Below are positions 1 through 9,524 of a DNA stretch of 64,000 bases, piece after piece. The DNA is from Zobellia nedashkovskayae (lineage in GTDB: Bacteria; Bacteroidota; Bacteroidia; Flavobacteriales; Flavobacteriaceae), in the NCBI RefSeq assembly GCF_015330125.1, contig NZ_JADDXR010000002.1:2306685-2370684 (forward strand), read 5' to 3'. A program made the position numbers and the translations under genes. Position 1 is the first letter of the stretch. Each line of letters starts with the position of its first letter. The notes under the pieces were generated by a model that saw nothing but the letters and a program-made list of their open reading frames with translations, had not been told where the DNA came from and did no database searches.

Positions 1-74
1 TCTTTTCTTCGGACCTGTCCCATTATTATGTCATACCTAGGCCCAAGTGCCCTGGTATTTAAGATATTAAAGAT
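1..74 (+). other. Probable 23S-5S rRNA spacer
   Basis: These bases precede the 5S rRNA directly, contain no reading frame of note and do not resemble 5S. The position implies the spacer after a 23S rRNA gene lying outside the window. Whether the last bases of 23S are included cannot be decided from this fragment. Confidence 0.5.
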
Positions 75-183
75 TTAGGTGGCCATGGCGGCGGGGCCCA
101 CCCCTTTCCATTCCGAACAGGGAAGTTAAGCCCGCTAGCGCCGATGGTACTGCCAACAGGTGGGAGAGTAGGAAGCCGCCTTA
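75..183 (+). rRNA. rrf: 5S ribosomal RNA
   Basis: The segment has the conserved 5S core: CCATTCCGAACAG, GAAGTTAAGCCC, GCGCCGATGGTACTGC and GGTGGGAGAGTAGG in the right order and spacing. Helix I forms between about 77-83 and 175-181. The length of about 109 nt is normal for Bacteroidota. A perfect intrinsic terminator follows within 10 nt, so this is the last gene of an rRNA operon read on the + strand. The ends are set by helix pairing and may be off by one or two bases. Confidence 0.95.
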
Positions 184-188
184 CTTCG

Positions 189-227
189 AGGTCCCGATCA
201 GTTCATTCTGATCGGGACCTTTTTTTT
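189..227 (+). terminator. Intrinsic terminator of the rRNA operon
   Basis: A perfect 13-bp stem (189-201 with 208-220) with a 6-nt loop is followed by a run of eight T. It lies 5 nt after the 5S rRNA. Confidence 0.93.
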
Positions 228-673
228 ATCCCAAATCCAGTCCCTGCTACTGGGCCAATTATTTCCCTTATCTATCCTAGGTTCTTGCTTAGTTACATCT
301 ATAAGAAAAACCTTTTTTTGATTTATATTCAGCACAGTATTGTTAATGGTGGTGTTGTTATAAGTGAAGCTAAATATCTACTCCACAAAAGCTCCGGGAA
401 TGTATATGTATCAAGTAATCAATTTAAAAGGTAATTTTCTCTATTTCAATTTTCTTGTTTCGGTTTAAGGTGTTTTTCATTGTGATATCTATATGGGTTT
501 TCTATTGGTTATCTTGTCTTTGTATTAAAATTTGTAACACACGTTAACTTGTTATTGTATGTGGTCTAAATGATAAAGGTGAGGGTTGTTATGTTTTATA
601 TGGATTTATTCAGGTATATTTTTCTACCAATCAATTCTCACGAAGATGTTATGAGTACTGTTGCAGTCATGTC
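228..673. other. Intergenic region, no gene seen
   Basis: About 450 bp of AT-rich DNA separate the rRNA terminator from the terminator of the opposing SusCD operon. The short open frames here run into the 5S gene or across the SusD terminator, lack coding character and are not called. No clear promoter or repeat was seen. Confidence 0.6.
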
Positions 674-710
674 AAAAAAAAAATACCCCTTGGCCAGTAC
701 CAAGGGGTAT
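674..710 (-). terminator. Terminator of the susC-susD operon
   Basis: A perfect 11-bp stem (683-693 with 700-710) has a 6-nt loop. A ten-base A run on the + strand (674-683) becomes a T tract on the - strand. It lies about 50 nt past the susD stop codon. Confidence 0.9.
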
Positions 711-759
711 TATCACTATCAACTAACTACTAAAGAAAAACCTTTAAAATCTGGACTAA

Positions 760-2268
760 CTAGTAACCCGCATTTTGTGTTAGATTAGGATTGTTTTGCA
801 TCTCTGACGTAGGAATCGGGAACAAAAGTTCTCTTTCTGTTAAGGCCTTATTGGGTAAATATGAGAAGTTATGACCTACGAAGTCTTCAAGTTGGTTTGT
901 CTCAGGGTTATAAGCTTTTCTCCATCTAGCCATATCATACCAGGTCTTATTTTCAAAACTTAACTCATGAATTCTTTCTATACGTACCGCATCTCTAAAA
1001 TTATCTTGGGATAAACCGGCTAAATCTGGAACTTCAGCACGTTGTCTTATTTCATTAACCGCACTGTATGCATCTGCAGAGGGTGCACCTTCTGCTTCAT
1101 TTGCTGCTTCTGCATACATTAATAATACATCAGAATATCTATAAATACACCAGTTTAAATCGGATTGGGCACTGTCTTCATTTGCTTGTATATCAAAATG
1201 CTTGAATATATAAGGTGCTCCTAGATTGACACTGTCAGTTCTATCTGCTTCTAGTGAATAACTTGTGAAATAGAATTGCTTTTCTTCTGCTCTTTTATCA
1301 TCTACTTCATATGAATTTGCAAACTCATTAGTAGAGAATATGCCACCTGTTTGGGCGGAGTAAGCAGAGATTCCTAAGTTATAGGGTAATATAGCGGGTT
1401 GCCAATTGGCTGATTGAATGTTGGCGGCAAATTGAGTCATGAAGATATATTCACCAGTATTTTTGGTTGCAGGATCATGTAAATCATCATATGAATCGAA
1501 TATGGTGTATTGAGCAGAATCTATTACTTCTTTTGCCTTGTTAGCCGCAAGTTGGAAGTTTTCCGTTTTTTGAAGTGGGTAACCTGCTGATGTCAAATAT
1601 ACATCTGCCAATAAAGTTTTTACTGCTCCCAAAGAAACTCTACCAGATTCATCTCTCCATGGCAAACTAGAGTTTTCTGCTTCTGTAAGATCACTTATTA
1701 TTAGATCATAAACTGCCTCAGCGGTAGCTTGCTCTGGATATAATTGTTCGGACGCTAAATCCACTGAATTGGTTATAATAGGAATATTGCCGAACATACG
1801 TATCAAACCAAAATAATAGTAAGCTCTAAAGAATTTGGCTTCAGCTAGGTAATTTTGCTTTTCGGTCTCATCCATATTTATTTCAGGTATTTTCTCAATG
1901 GCCAAATTAGCTCTTGATATACCTGTGTAATATTCGTTCCAATAACTACTACCATATCCGTTGTCTGAATTATTGATTAAATCTTTTACCAAGTAAATAT
2001 TGGTAGCCTGACCTAATGAAGTATTTGCTAAACCTGTTGCAAATTCAAGCATTAACCACGTTCCACCTCCAAAACCACTATTTGTAATTGGTACTAGAGG
2101 TTCATAGATTCCATTTACTGCACTTTCAGCATGTTCTGCCTTTGTAAAATAAGTGTCGGTAGTAAAGTTAGATTCGTCTTCTTCATCTAAAAAGTCACTA
2201 CAGGAAGATGTAAGCGATACAGCGGTCAGGACCACTATAGTTCTTATAAAGTTTTTATAGGTTTTCAT
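760..2268 (-). CDS. SusD/RagB-family nutrient-binding outer-membrane lipoprotein
   Basis: 502 residues. The N-terminus is a lipoprotein signal with Cys23 in the box LTSSC, followed by SDFLDEEDES, the usual start of a mature SusD protein. The body has SusD/RagB features: a helical TPR-like region with AEAKFFRAYYYFGL near residue 145, and a C-terminal stretch containing RYSDVLLMYAEAANE and IRIERIHELSFEN-like motifs. The family forms the surface lid of a SusCD complex, binding oligosaccharide or another large nutrient for the partner SusC channel. It lies 21 bp downstream of susC in one operon ending at the terminator near 674-710. The ligand cannot be read from the sequence, and no glycoside hydrolase is adjacent. 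Confidence 0.93.
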   Translation of the reverse strand: MKTYKNFIRTIVVLTAVSLTSSCSDFLDEEDESNFTTDTYFTKAEHAESAVNGIYEPLVPITNSGFGGGTWLMLEFATGLANTSLGQATNIYLVKDLINNSDNGYGSSYWNEYYTGISRANLAIEKIPEINMDETEKQNYLAEAKFFRAYYYFGLIRMFGNIPIITNSVDLASEQLYPEQATAEAVYDLIISDLTEAENSSLPWRDESGRVSLGAVKTLLADVYLTSAGYPLQKTENFQLAANKAKEVIDSAQYTIFDSYDDLHDPATKNTGEYIFMTQFAANIQSANWQPAILPYNLGISAYSAQTGGIFSTNEFANSYEVDDKRAEEKQFYFTSYSLEADRTDSVNLGAPYIFKHFDIQANEDSAQSDLNWCIYRYSDVLLMYAEAANEAEGAPSADAYSAVNEIRQRAEVPDLAGLSQDNFRDAVRIERIHELSFENKTWYDMARWRKAYNPETNQLEDFVGHNFSYLPNKALTERELLFPIPTSEMQNNPNLTQNAGY

Positions 2269-2289
2269 TTTTTTATCTTTTTAATATTA

Positions 2290-5200
2290 TTACAATCCAA
2301 CATTAAGCCCTATCATGAATGTACGTGGTCTTGGATAATCGTATAGTGAATATCCTTGGTCGAATGCCTGTGATCCATTAGAACTTTCAGGGTCATATCC
2401 GGGATACTTTGTTGATACAAAAAAGTTCTGTACCGAGGTGTATAATCTTAAGCGCTTTAAGTGCAAACGTTCTGTAAGTTCAGGTTCAAAAACATAAGAA
2501 AGCATTAAGTTTCTGCCTCTAATAAAAGAAGCATCTTTTAACTTTCCAGAATCATTGTTCGTGTCATAACCCGCAGCAATAGGCCTTATTTGAGCAATAT
2601 CCGTATCTTGATTGTCCGGTGTCCAAGCGTTTAAAACTGTTGAGAAGCTGTTAGCTATAGTTTGCCGATCTTCTGCGGAATGTTCATCACGGTACATAAT
2701 ACTATTGCCATATTGAAATTGTAGGTCTACCAAAAGTTCTAGGTTACCATATCTAAATGTGTTGGAAAAAGTTCCAAACCCATCAGGTATACCTTTTCCT
2801 AGAATAGCTCTGTCATCACTATTAATAGCCCCATCATCATTTAGGTCTCTATATTTTATATCACCAGGAAGTCTATCGTAGATGGCTGCTTCAGCAGCTT
2901 CGTCTGTATTCCAAGTACCCTCATCAATATAGCCGAAAAAGGTCCCTACTGGTTCACCTTCACGAATGAGTGTGGATCCCAAGAAAATATCAGAACCTCC
3001 TGATAGTGCAACTACTTTATTTTTATTGATGGAAATATTAAAATTTGAATCCCATCCAAAAACTTCGTTATCTATGTTGGTAGTGTTCAAGGTGATTTCA
3101 ATTCCTTTATTTTCCATGCTCCCCACATTTTGGTATACATTTGTAAATCCACTAGTTGAAGGAACAGGGGCGTCAAGGAGCATATCCGTAGTTAATTTAC
3201 GATAGGCATCAATTTCTAGAGAAATACGATTATTAAAAAGGCCTAATTCAAGCCCGGCATCTACTTGCTCTGTTTTTTCCCATCTCAAATCAGGGTTGGC
3301 CATACGCTGTGGAATACTATAAGAAGCACGATCACCAGCAAATATAACGGTACCACTTTCGAGTCCCGCTAAGTATCTATATGCAGGAATTTCAGAGTTA
3401 CCCGTAGCACCGTAACTTGCTCTTACTTTTAGGTTAGAGATAGTTTCACTTTGAGATAAAAAATCTTCATTAGAAACTCTCCATGCCAATGCTGCGGATG
3501 GGAAAAAGGCAAATTGATTTTCAGGACCAAATTTTGAAGAACCATCAGCTCTACCTGTTATGGTTAATAAATATTTGTTCTGATGGTTGTAATTTACACG
3601 TCCAAAATAAGAATTTAATCCGTAGGCAATACTACTAGAGGTAGGTGTTTGGGGACTAGAACCGGCGGCAAGATTGTTAAAACTATAAAAATCATCTGCA
3701 AATCCTCTAGTTTCTGCCTTTGACTTGAATTCATCTATATGTTGCCAGGACAACCCCACCATGGCGGTCAATGAATTTTCATTTTCAAAATCTTTACTAT
3801 ACGTCAGATAGTTTTCAAATTGCCACGAATTGTAACGGCCGTTTTCCACATAGGCATTACCGTCTGGTTGGGCAATATATCGTAAATCTTTACCCCCATA
3901 GTAATCGTTTCTTTGATTTATTACATTAGCTCCAAGTGTTGTACGCAGCTGTAAGTTTTTATGTAAAGAAATATTACTATAAAAATTACCTATAAGCGAT
4001 TGTGTTTTAAGAAAATATCTTCTGTCATTAGCAACCGCAACAGGGCTTCCGCCACCTTCCATGCCAGGATAGTCTAAATTGGAGCCCCAACTGCCATCTT
4101 CATATGTAACCGGAATTATAGGAAGTGCTTCATACACCTGTCTCATTGTTGTGATACCACCACCTCCAAGTTGGTCTACTTGCTTTTCATTTTGGTCGTT
4201 ATATCCTAAACTACCACCAACTCTTAGCCAATCCGTAATATCGGAATCCATAGTAAACCTAGCCGAATATCGCTTTAGCCATGATTCTACAATTAGTCCT
4301 TGCTCATCACGGAAACCCATAAAAAGACCATAATTGCCTTTCTGAGTGCCTCCTGTAAAAGATAGTTGATGATTCTGTGTGTAGGAGGTTCTTATGGCTT
4401 CATCTTGCCAATCCGTATCATATAGTGGATTACCTTCTGAGTCAAAAAGTCTAGGGTCTGTTCTCTTTAGTGTAGGGTCTGTATATCTTCCACCAGCCCA
4501 TCCTTCAGGGTCAAATTTCTCTGCATTTGCATATGCTGTCTCCTCAACTTGAAGAAATTCTTCTGAGTTTAGTAAATTAAGTTTTTTTGGTAGCGTTCCT
4601 ATACTAAAATCTACATCGTAATTAAGACGGCCTCCGCCATTTGTTGTACCCCTTTTTGTACTTACTAAAATAACCCCATTTGCGCCTCTTGCTCCATAAA
4701 TTGCTGTTGCCGAAGCATCTTTTAAAACTTCTATAGATTCAATGTCATTAGGGTTCATGTAGTCAATTGGTGTACTACCGTTTGGTAAGCTAGCAGCACT
4801 AAGAATAACACCATCAATTACGTATAGCGGTGTGTTAGCAATACTTACCGAAGTATTACCACGAATTCTTACCACAGTTCTACCTCCGGGTCTTCCTGAT
4901 CCAGAAGTTATGTTGACACCGGAAACCTTACCTGCAATGGCTTGATTCATTGAAGCTGCTGGCCTTTCTGCCAGTTCTTCCGCTTTTACCGAACCTACTG
5001 CGCCGGTTAAATCGCTTTTCTTTTGAGAACCGTAACCAATAAGAACTACTTCGTCTAAAGCTGAAGCATTTTCCTCAAGGCTAACGGTAATATTGTCCTG
5101 ACCATTAACGGAAATTTCTTTTGGTGAATAGCCGATATAGGAGACAAGCAGCACCGCATCTTGGCTACTTACTTCAATAGAAAAATTACCGTCAAAATCT

Positions 5201-5460
5201 GTTGTCACGCCATTTGTTGTACCTTTTTCAATAATACTGGCACCAGGTAGCGGTTGATTGTCTTGGTCATTTATAGTACCTGTAATCACATTGTTTTGTG
5301 TCTTCGGAAGCGTATACCGAACTGCGTTGTTTTTGTTAGCATAACCATCGATACTATTGACAGAGATGCTTGCTCCAAAAGCGGTTTGGAGACATACAAT
5401 TTGAAAACCTAATAAGAAGCAAACGTGTTTGATCTTAAAAGATGATGAGAGTGAAATCAT
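2290..5460 (-). CDS. SusC/RagA-family TonB-linked outer-membrane receptor
   Basis: 1056 residues. After a signal sequence (about 1-30) comes a carboxypeptidase-regulatory-like domain (about 56-135; motifs GTINDQDNQPLPGA, DFDGNF, SYIGY). Next are the plug (DEVVLIGYGSQKKSDLTGAV; RIRGNTS; PLYVIDGV; IEVLKDASATAIYGARGANGVI) and a long beta-barrel ending in an aromatic-rich strand. No STN signalling domain is evident, so direct anti-sigma coupling is unlikely. Transport would be energised by TonB-ExbBD; a candidate set is encoded at 23.9-26.0 kb. It is the first gene of the operon with susD. A TACATTTG -7 box lies 47 nt upstream of the start. The substrate is unknown. Confidence 0.95.
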   Translation of the reverse strand: MISLSSSFKIKHVCFLLGFQIVCLQTAFGASISVNSIDGYANKNNAVRYTLPKTQNNVITGTINDQDNQPLPGASIIEKGTTNGVTTDFDGNFSIEVSSQDAVLLVSYIGYSPKEISVNGQDNITVSLEENASALDEVVLIGYGSQKKSDLTGAVGSVKAEELAERPAASMNQAIAGKVSGVNITSGSGRPGGRTVVRIRGNTSVSIANTPLYVIDGVILSAASLPNGSTPIDYMNPNDIESIEVLKDASATAIYGARGANGVILVSTKRGTTNGGGRLNYDVDFSIGTLPKKLNLLNSEEFLQVEETAYANAEKFDPEGWAGGRYTDPTLKRTDPRLFDSEGNPLYDTDWQDEAIRTSYTQNHQLSFTGGTQKGNYGLFMGFRDEQGLIVESWLKRYSARFTMDSDITDWLRVGGSLGYNDQNEKQVDQLGGGGITTMRQVYEALPIIPVTYEDGSWGSNLDYPGMEGGGSPVAVANDRRYFLKTQSLIGNFYSNISLHKNLQLRTTLGANVINQRNDYYGGKDLRYIAQPDGNAYVENGRYNSWQFENYLTYSKDFENENSLTAMVGLSWQHIDEFKSKAETRGFADDFYSFNNLAAGSSPQTPTSSSIAYGLNSYFGRVNYNHQNKYLLTITGRADGSSKFGPENQFAFFPSAALAWRVSNEDFLSQSETISNLKVRASYGATGNSEIPAYRYLAGLESGTVIFAGDRASYSIPQRMANPDLRWEKTEQVDAGLELGLFNNRISLEIDAYRKLTTDMLLDAPVPSTSGFTNVYQNVGSMENKGIEITLNTTNIDNEVFGWDSNFNISINKNKVVALSGGSDIFLGSTLIREGEPVGTFFGYIDEGTWNTDEAAEAAIYDRLPGDIKYRDLNDDGAINSDDRAILGKGIPDGFGTFSNTFRYGNLELLVDLQFQYGNSIMYRDEHSAEDRQTIANSFSTVLNAWTPDNQDTDIAQIRPIAAGYDTNNDSGKLKDASFIRGRNLMLSYVFEPELTERLHLKRLRLYTSVQNFFVSTKYPGYDPESSNGSQAFDQGYSLYDYPRPRTFMIGLNVGL

Positions 5461-5506
5461 AGTTTAATTGTTTAGGTTGATGAATCAGTTAAGGGGGATT
5501 TGGTCT

Positions 5507-5514
5507 CAAATGTA
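5507..5514 (-). promoter_or_regulatory. -7 box for the susC-susD operon
   Basis: On the - strand this reads TACATTTG, an exact match to the Bacteroidota TAnnTTTG -7 element. It would give a 5' leader of about 40 nt. No clear -33 TTTG is present. Confidence 0.5.
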
Positions 5515-5958
5515 ATTGAATGAAGGAAGCGATGACACCTATTAATTTGCAATTAGTGGTATTTTTTTGACATATTTTGGTAATTCCGTATTATGTGATA
5601 TATCTTTTTAGGAATTAATCATTTGTTAAATTAATATTTTGAGAATCTGAGAAATGGTATTTAAGTTTTGAAGTCATTTCACTACTTCATATGTGAGCTT
5701 TTATGATATTTATGACATCTTTTTTATATGAATAAACAGAGAGAAGGGGGGATTCTTGTGTTGTAATAATCTTTAAAAATTGACTTGCGTTAGTATTGAA
5801 TATTAAATTGAGAAGTCATCGAAATGATTATGCTATTGATGTAGGAATGAAGATTTTGTTGATTTTTTAATGAGATAAAATAGTAGGAATTTTACTAAAA
5901 TCTAGAAAAGTCCTGTTTTGAAGAATTGCTGAAATATATTTGCGATTGTGCGGTAAAT
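5515..5958. other. Intergenic region upstream of susC
   Basis: About 440 bp of very AT-rich DNA lie between the susC promoter and the terminator of the next - strand gene. It has no credible reading frame and no strong inverted repeat. It may hold regulator sites for the SusCD operon, but none could be picked out. Confidence 0.5.
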
Positions 5959-5996
5959 AAAAAAGGGGCATTCAAATGAATGTCCCCTTTTTTAAT
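5957..5996 (-). terminator. Terminator of the SGNH/PVC-type cytochrome gene
   Basis: A stem of GGGGCATTC pairs with GAATG-T-CCCC (one bulged base), flanked by A6 and T6 tracts. It can therefore work in both directions. It lies 25 nt past the stop of the - strand gene. Confidence 0.85.
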
Positions 5997-6020
5997 AATG
6001 GTAGAATGGTATTTGTTTAA

Positions 6021-9000
6021 TTATTTCATAGGATGTTCCAGAAGTAATTCTTCTGGAGAATAGAAACCTTCCTTATCTTTTATTTTTTCACGAACTTCTT
6101 TTACTTTCTCTGGAGAAATGGCAGATGCTTTGTTTCCAAAAGTATTCCTAACGTAAGTTAGTACAGCTGCAGTTTCTTCCTCATTTAGTAATTTCCCGAA
6201 TGGCGTCATAGGTACTTGACCAGGGTATTTTTTTCCTTTAACCTCAATAGGTCCCATGATTCCTTTTGTAGTTAATTTTATTAATCGTTCTTCACTACCG
6301 GTTACCCATTTAGAACCCGCTAAAGGTGGAAATCCGGAAGCAGTAAGTCCTTGCCCATCTGGTTGATGGCATGTGGCGCAATAGCCGTCACGCTCGTAAA
6401 TTTCTTGTCCTGCCATTAAAAGCTCCAAATCTTTTCCCTTTAGGTCAGTTTCAATTACGTCTTTAGGTTTTTCACCAGCTCTATGGCCATTTAAATGTGC
6501 CAGCGCTGCCTCGTAAGGACGTTCCATCCATTTGTCAAGTCCTTTTTTTCCTGCTTCAGTAATAATAGGAATACCAATATCCTTGCCTAATCTAGATGCA
6601 GCTACTAATGCTTCAAGACGCACTCTAGGGTTATCATCTTTTGCGGCTTGCATTAACAAGTCTGCTTGATTGTCAATTTGGTGACCGTTATATCTCAGTA
6701 CTTCAACCGCCGCAGTACGAGCCCTGAAGTCTTTTGCCTGAAGTAATTGGGTTAATAAATCTTTGTCTATTTTGTTTAATCCCCAAGTAACCCAAAGGCC
6801 TTCCAATAAATTATGCTCATAATTCGCATCGTTTTTATCTAAATTCGCAACCCATGGTTTTAACTTAGCTAAAACTTCATCTGCATCCCGTGCACGTAAT
6901 TCTCTTTTAGTACGGTAACGAGTTCTGTACTCAGGAAGTTTTAAATTCTCTAGTAATTCTTCAATAGTTGCGTCGGCAACTTTTGCAGGTTTAACTAATG
7001 GTCTAGAAGGGTATGTAACTCTATATATTCTTCCATGAACATGATCTCTTAGCGGGTCACGTGCGTTGTGTTGCATATGACCGATCAAAACATTGCTCCA
7101 ATCTAAAAAGTAGAGTGAACCATCAGGTGCAAATTCCATATCTACTGGTCTGAAGTTTTTATCATCCGAGAAAATAAGGTCCTGTCTGTGCTCACTTAGG
7201 TAACCCGCAGTTTTTGGATCATCCACCATTTTATGTTGTTTTGTCCCTCTAAACCCTATGGTGTTATTGATAAGCATATCACCTTGAACATTGTCTGGGA
7301 AATGGCTGCTAGAAACAAATTCCAACCCTGAAGTAGGACGTACTAGGTGATCTTTTTCAATTAAATTTTCTGGGATTGGTGAGCTAACACCATAACGCGG
7401 AATAATAGTACCTGGCATCATCCAAGTAGCCGCAGGTCCGGAAGTATGCTCAAAGAAAGGCTGTCCCCATTCATCAAAAGCAATACCCCATGGATTTGGG
7501 ATAGCAAGTTGTGCCGTACGTTCTAAGTGATGTCTTTGTGGGCTATATCTATAAAATCCACCATTTGTACCTCTTATACTACCATAAGCGGTTTCTACAT
7601 TAGAATGAAGAAAAGTGCCTTCTCCCATATAGATTGCTCCTGATGGGTCTGTAGTAAAAGCACTAATTGCATGATGGGTGTCGTGATCATCAAACCCGCT
7701 TAAGATAATTTCTTTTTTATCGGCTTTATCATCACCATCGGTATCTTTCAACAGTATTAAGTTGTTTCCCTGAGACATATAAACTCCTTCTGGAGCAAAC
7801 TCAAAACCAATAGTAAGGTGTAAACCGTCTGCAAAAACAGTTTGTTTATCAGCTTTATAGTCACCATCTGTATCTTCAAAAATCAGAAGCTTGTCATTTG
7901 GTTTGCTATCACCGGCCTTATAATGAGGGTAACTTGGCATTACTGCAACCCATAACCTTCCTTTATTGTCGAAAGACATTTGAACGGGATTTGCCAAATC
8001 AGGAAATTGCTCCTCTGAAGCAAAGAGCTCTACTTTATAACCAGGAGCTGTTTTAATTTGTGCAAGGGCTTCTTCACCATATAAGTATTCAGGGTTTCCG
8101 TTCTTTACACTTTCTTTATAGTTTGTTTCTACTTCTGGAAGTTTTTTAGTTTTTGCATCTGCAGCCACTAAATCCATTTCTTTACCATGATTTGCCTCCC
8201 ATATAGCAGTATCTCGTATAGCGGTCATTTCACGAATTTTGGCAATTTCAAAAGGGTAGTTATCTGGTCCAAAAGGATCGTAGCGTCTTCCGTAAACGTG
8301 AACACTGTTAGGTATCTTAAAATCATTTAGCCAAAACCAGTTTTTTTCTGTAACGGCATCGTGTACGAGTTGGCGGTTGGTTTCGTCAGTTTGCTTACTT
8401 CCAAAAATATCATCGGCCAATAACTTCCCGAATTTTTTGTAACCTGAATCTGTTAGTTGAAATCCATCTTGCGTAAGGTCTTGATCTTCGGTTTCGTACC
8501 ATTTTTTAGAAGCATCAAAAGCATCTACGAAGAGAACGCCTTCTTCATTAGCTACTTCTTTCATTGCCTCAGTATAGAGCGCCAAGTTTTTGTTTTCCTG
8601 AGTACCATCTGGTAAATCCATCTTATTAGATAGATTTTCAAAGGCAATTGGAGAAACAATTGCTAATTGCGGTGGTGCAATACCATTATACTTTGTATTT
8701 ATAGTATGTTTGATAAATGCACGAAGCTCTTCTTTGTAATTTTCAAGACCTTCTTGACCTTCAAAAGACTCTATATAACCAAAAAAGGCAACGATAATAT
8801 CCGGTTTTAAGCTTGTAATCCATTCATCTGGAGTAGGAAAGTGACCTACACTACCTGACTGATGTCCTTTATCATCTTCAATAAAATGTATTTTACTTCC
8901 TGAATCGTGCTCGAATTTATCAGCGCCGGGAAAAGCCCACGGTGACTTTCGTGCAGCATGAGGTCTAAACGCCGGAGTGTTTCCGCCATCTGCCATATTT

Positions 9001-9221
9001 CTGATAAATAGGGAATCATTAGGGAACCTTAGTTGCATCTCTGTTTCAAAGTGACCAAATTCCATCATCCTAGAGCCTAAATTGTTTCCAACTAAAACAA
9101 TGCGGGAATTTTTTCCTACGGTTAAGGTTTTGTTTTCTTTTTCGCTACATGCTATAAAGCACATTGCGACGGCACAAGTCAGGATGAGCTTTCCTAGGCC
9201 GATTTTATTAATGATTTTCAT
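6021..9221 (-). CDS. Lipoprotein fusing an SGNH-like domain, a PVC-type beta-propeller, HEAT-like repeats and cytochrome c
   Basis: 1066 residues. A lipoprotein signal leads to a Cys at about residue 25 (CFIACSEKE). Residues about 38-270 form an SGNH/GDSL-hydrolase-like fold (LVGNNLGSRM, NMADGGNT, FFGYIESF, TQDGFQLTDSGY). A PVC-type 'membrane-bound dehydrogenase' propeller follows (GYKVELFASEEQFPDLANP; DNKGRLWVAVMPSYPH; FEDTDGDYKADK; DMEFAPDGSLYFLDW). Then come helical HEAT-like repeats and a C-terminal cytochrome c with CATCH at 948-952 and a later Met in VPMTPFG. It is probably periplasmic and passes electrons from a sugar-type oxidation to a cytochrome acceptor. The SGNH active-site positions look replaced (see findings). 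The gene is monocistronic, with its own terminator, facing an AraC regulator. Confidence 0.85.
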   Translation of the reverse strand: MKIINKIGLGKLILTCAVAMCFIACSEKENKTLTVGKNSRIVLVGNNLGSRMMEFGHFETEMQLRFPNDSLFIRNMADGGNTPAFRPHAARKSPWAFPGADKFEHDSGSKIHFIEDDKGHQSGSVGHFPTPDEWITSLKPDIIVAFFGYIESFEGQEGLENYKEELRAFIKHTINTKYNGIAPPQLAIVSPIAFENLSNKMDLPDGTQENKNLALYTEAMKEVANEEGVLFVDAFDASKKWYETEDQDLTQDGFQLTDSGYKKFGKLLADDIFGSKQTDETNRQLVHDAVTEKNWFWLNDFKIPNSVHVYGRRYDPFGPDNYPFEIAKIREMTAIRDTAIWEANHGKEMDLVAADAKTKKLPEVETNYKESVKNGNPEYLYGEEALAQIKTAPGYKVELFASEEQFPDLANPVQMSFDNKGRLWVAVMPSYPHYKAGDSKPNDKLLIFEDTDGDYKADKQTVFADGLHLTIGFEFAPEGVYMSQGNNLILLKDTDGDDKADKKEIILSGFDDHDTHHAISAFTTDPSGAIYMGEGTFLHSNVETAYGSIRGTNGGFYRYSPQRHHLERTAQLAIPNPWGIAFDEWGQPFFEHTSGPAATWMMPGTIIPRYGVSSPIPENLIEKDHLVRPTSGLEFVSSSHFPDNVQGDMLINNTIGFRGTKQHKMVDDPKTAGYLSEHRQDLIFSDDKNFRPVDMEFAPDGSLYFLDWSNVLIGHMQHNARDPLRDHVHGRIYRVTYPSRPLVKPAKVADATIEELLENLKLPEYRTRYRTKRELRARDADEVLAKLKPWVANLDKNDANYEHNLLEGLWVTWGLNKIDKDLLTQLLQAKDFRARTAAVEVLRYNGHQIDNQADLLMQAAKDDNPRVRLEALVAASRLGKDIGIPIITEAGKKGLDKWMERPYEAALAHLNGHRAGEKPKDVIETDLKGKDLELLMAGQEIYERDGYCATCHQPDGQGLTASGFPPLAGSKWVTGSEERLIKLTTKGIMGPIEVKGKKYPGQVPMTPFGKLLNEEETAAVLTYVRNTFGNKASAISPEKVKEVREKIKDKEGFYSPEELLLEHPMK

Positions 9222-9524
9222 AATATGTAGAATGATTTGTTTTAAGCAAAGAGTTGATATTGGTTTAGTTTTAGGTATTATTTTAATTGAATTGCTTAAA
9301 ATTAATAAGTTTAAGTTATTATTGTACTTTTTACACTTGTTAATATCGGAATTTGTATTTAAAATAGTTGAACTATTTTCAAAAAATTATCAAATAAATT
9401 AGAATGTTAGTGTGAGTGTAGACAAAACTATGATAGATTTTGAATTAATTTATCCTGTATCTTATTAAAAGTCGGTACTTTTTTATCTTATATTGATGTT
9501 TAAATGAATTATTAAAGAAAATTT
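9222..9524. other. Divergent intergenic region
   Basis: 303 bp separate the divergent cytochrome-fusion gene and the AraC gene, so promoters for both must lie here. The DNA is strongly AT-rich. No exact TAnnTTTG element was found on either strand and no convincing operator repeat stands out. Confidence 0.5.

Noticed and set aside
144..434. 96-codon frame overlapping the 5S rRNA and its terminator
   Set aside because: It begins inside the rRNA gene and crosses the terminator hairpin; no protein character.
570..788. 72-codon frame on the + strand
   Set aside because: It crosses the SusCD terminator and runs into the end of susD on the other strand; a chance frame.
9082..9402. 106-codon + strand frame
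   Set aside because: It overlaps the signal-peptide region of the cytochrome-fusion gene in antisense and is mostly translated AT-rich spacer.
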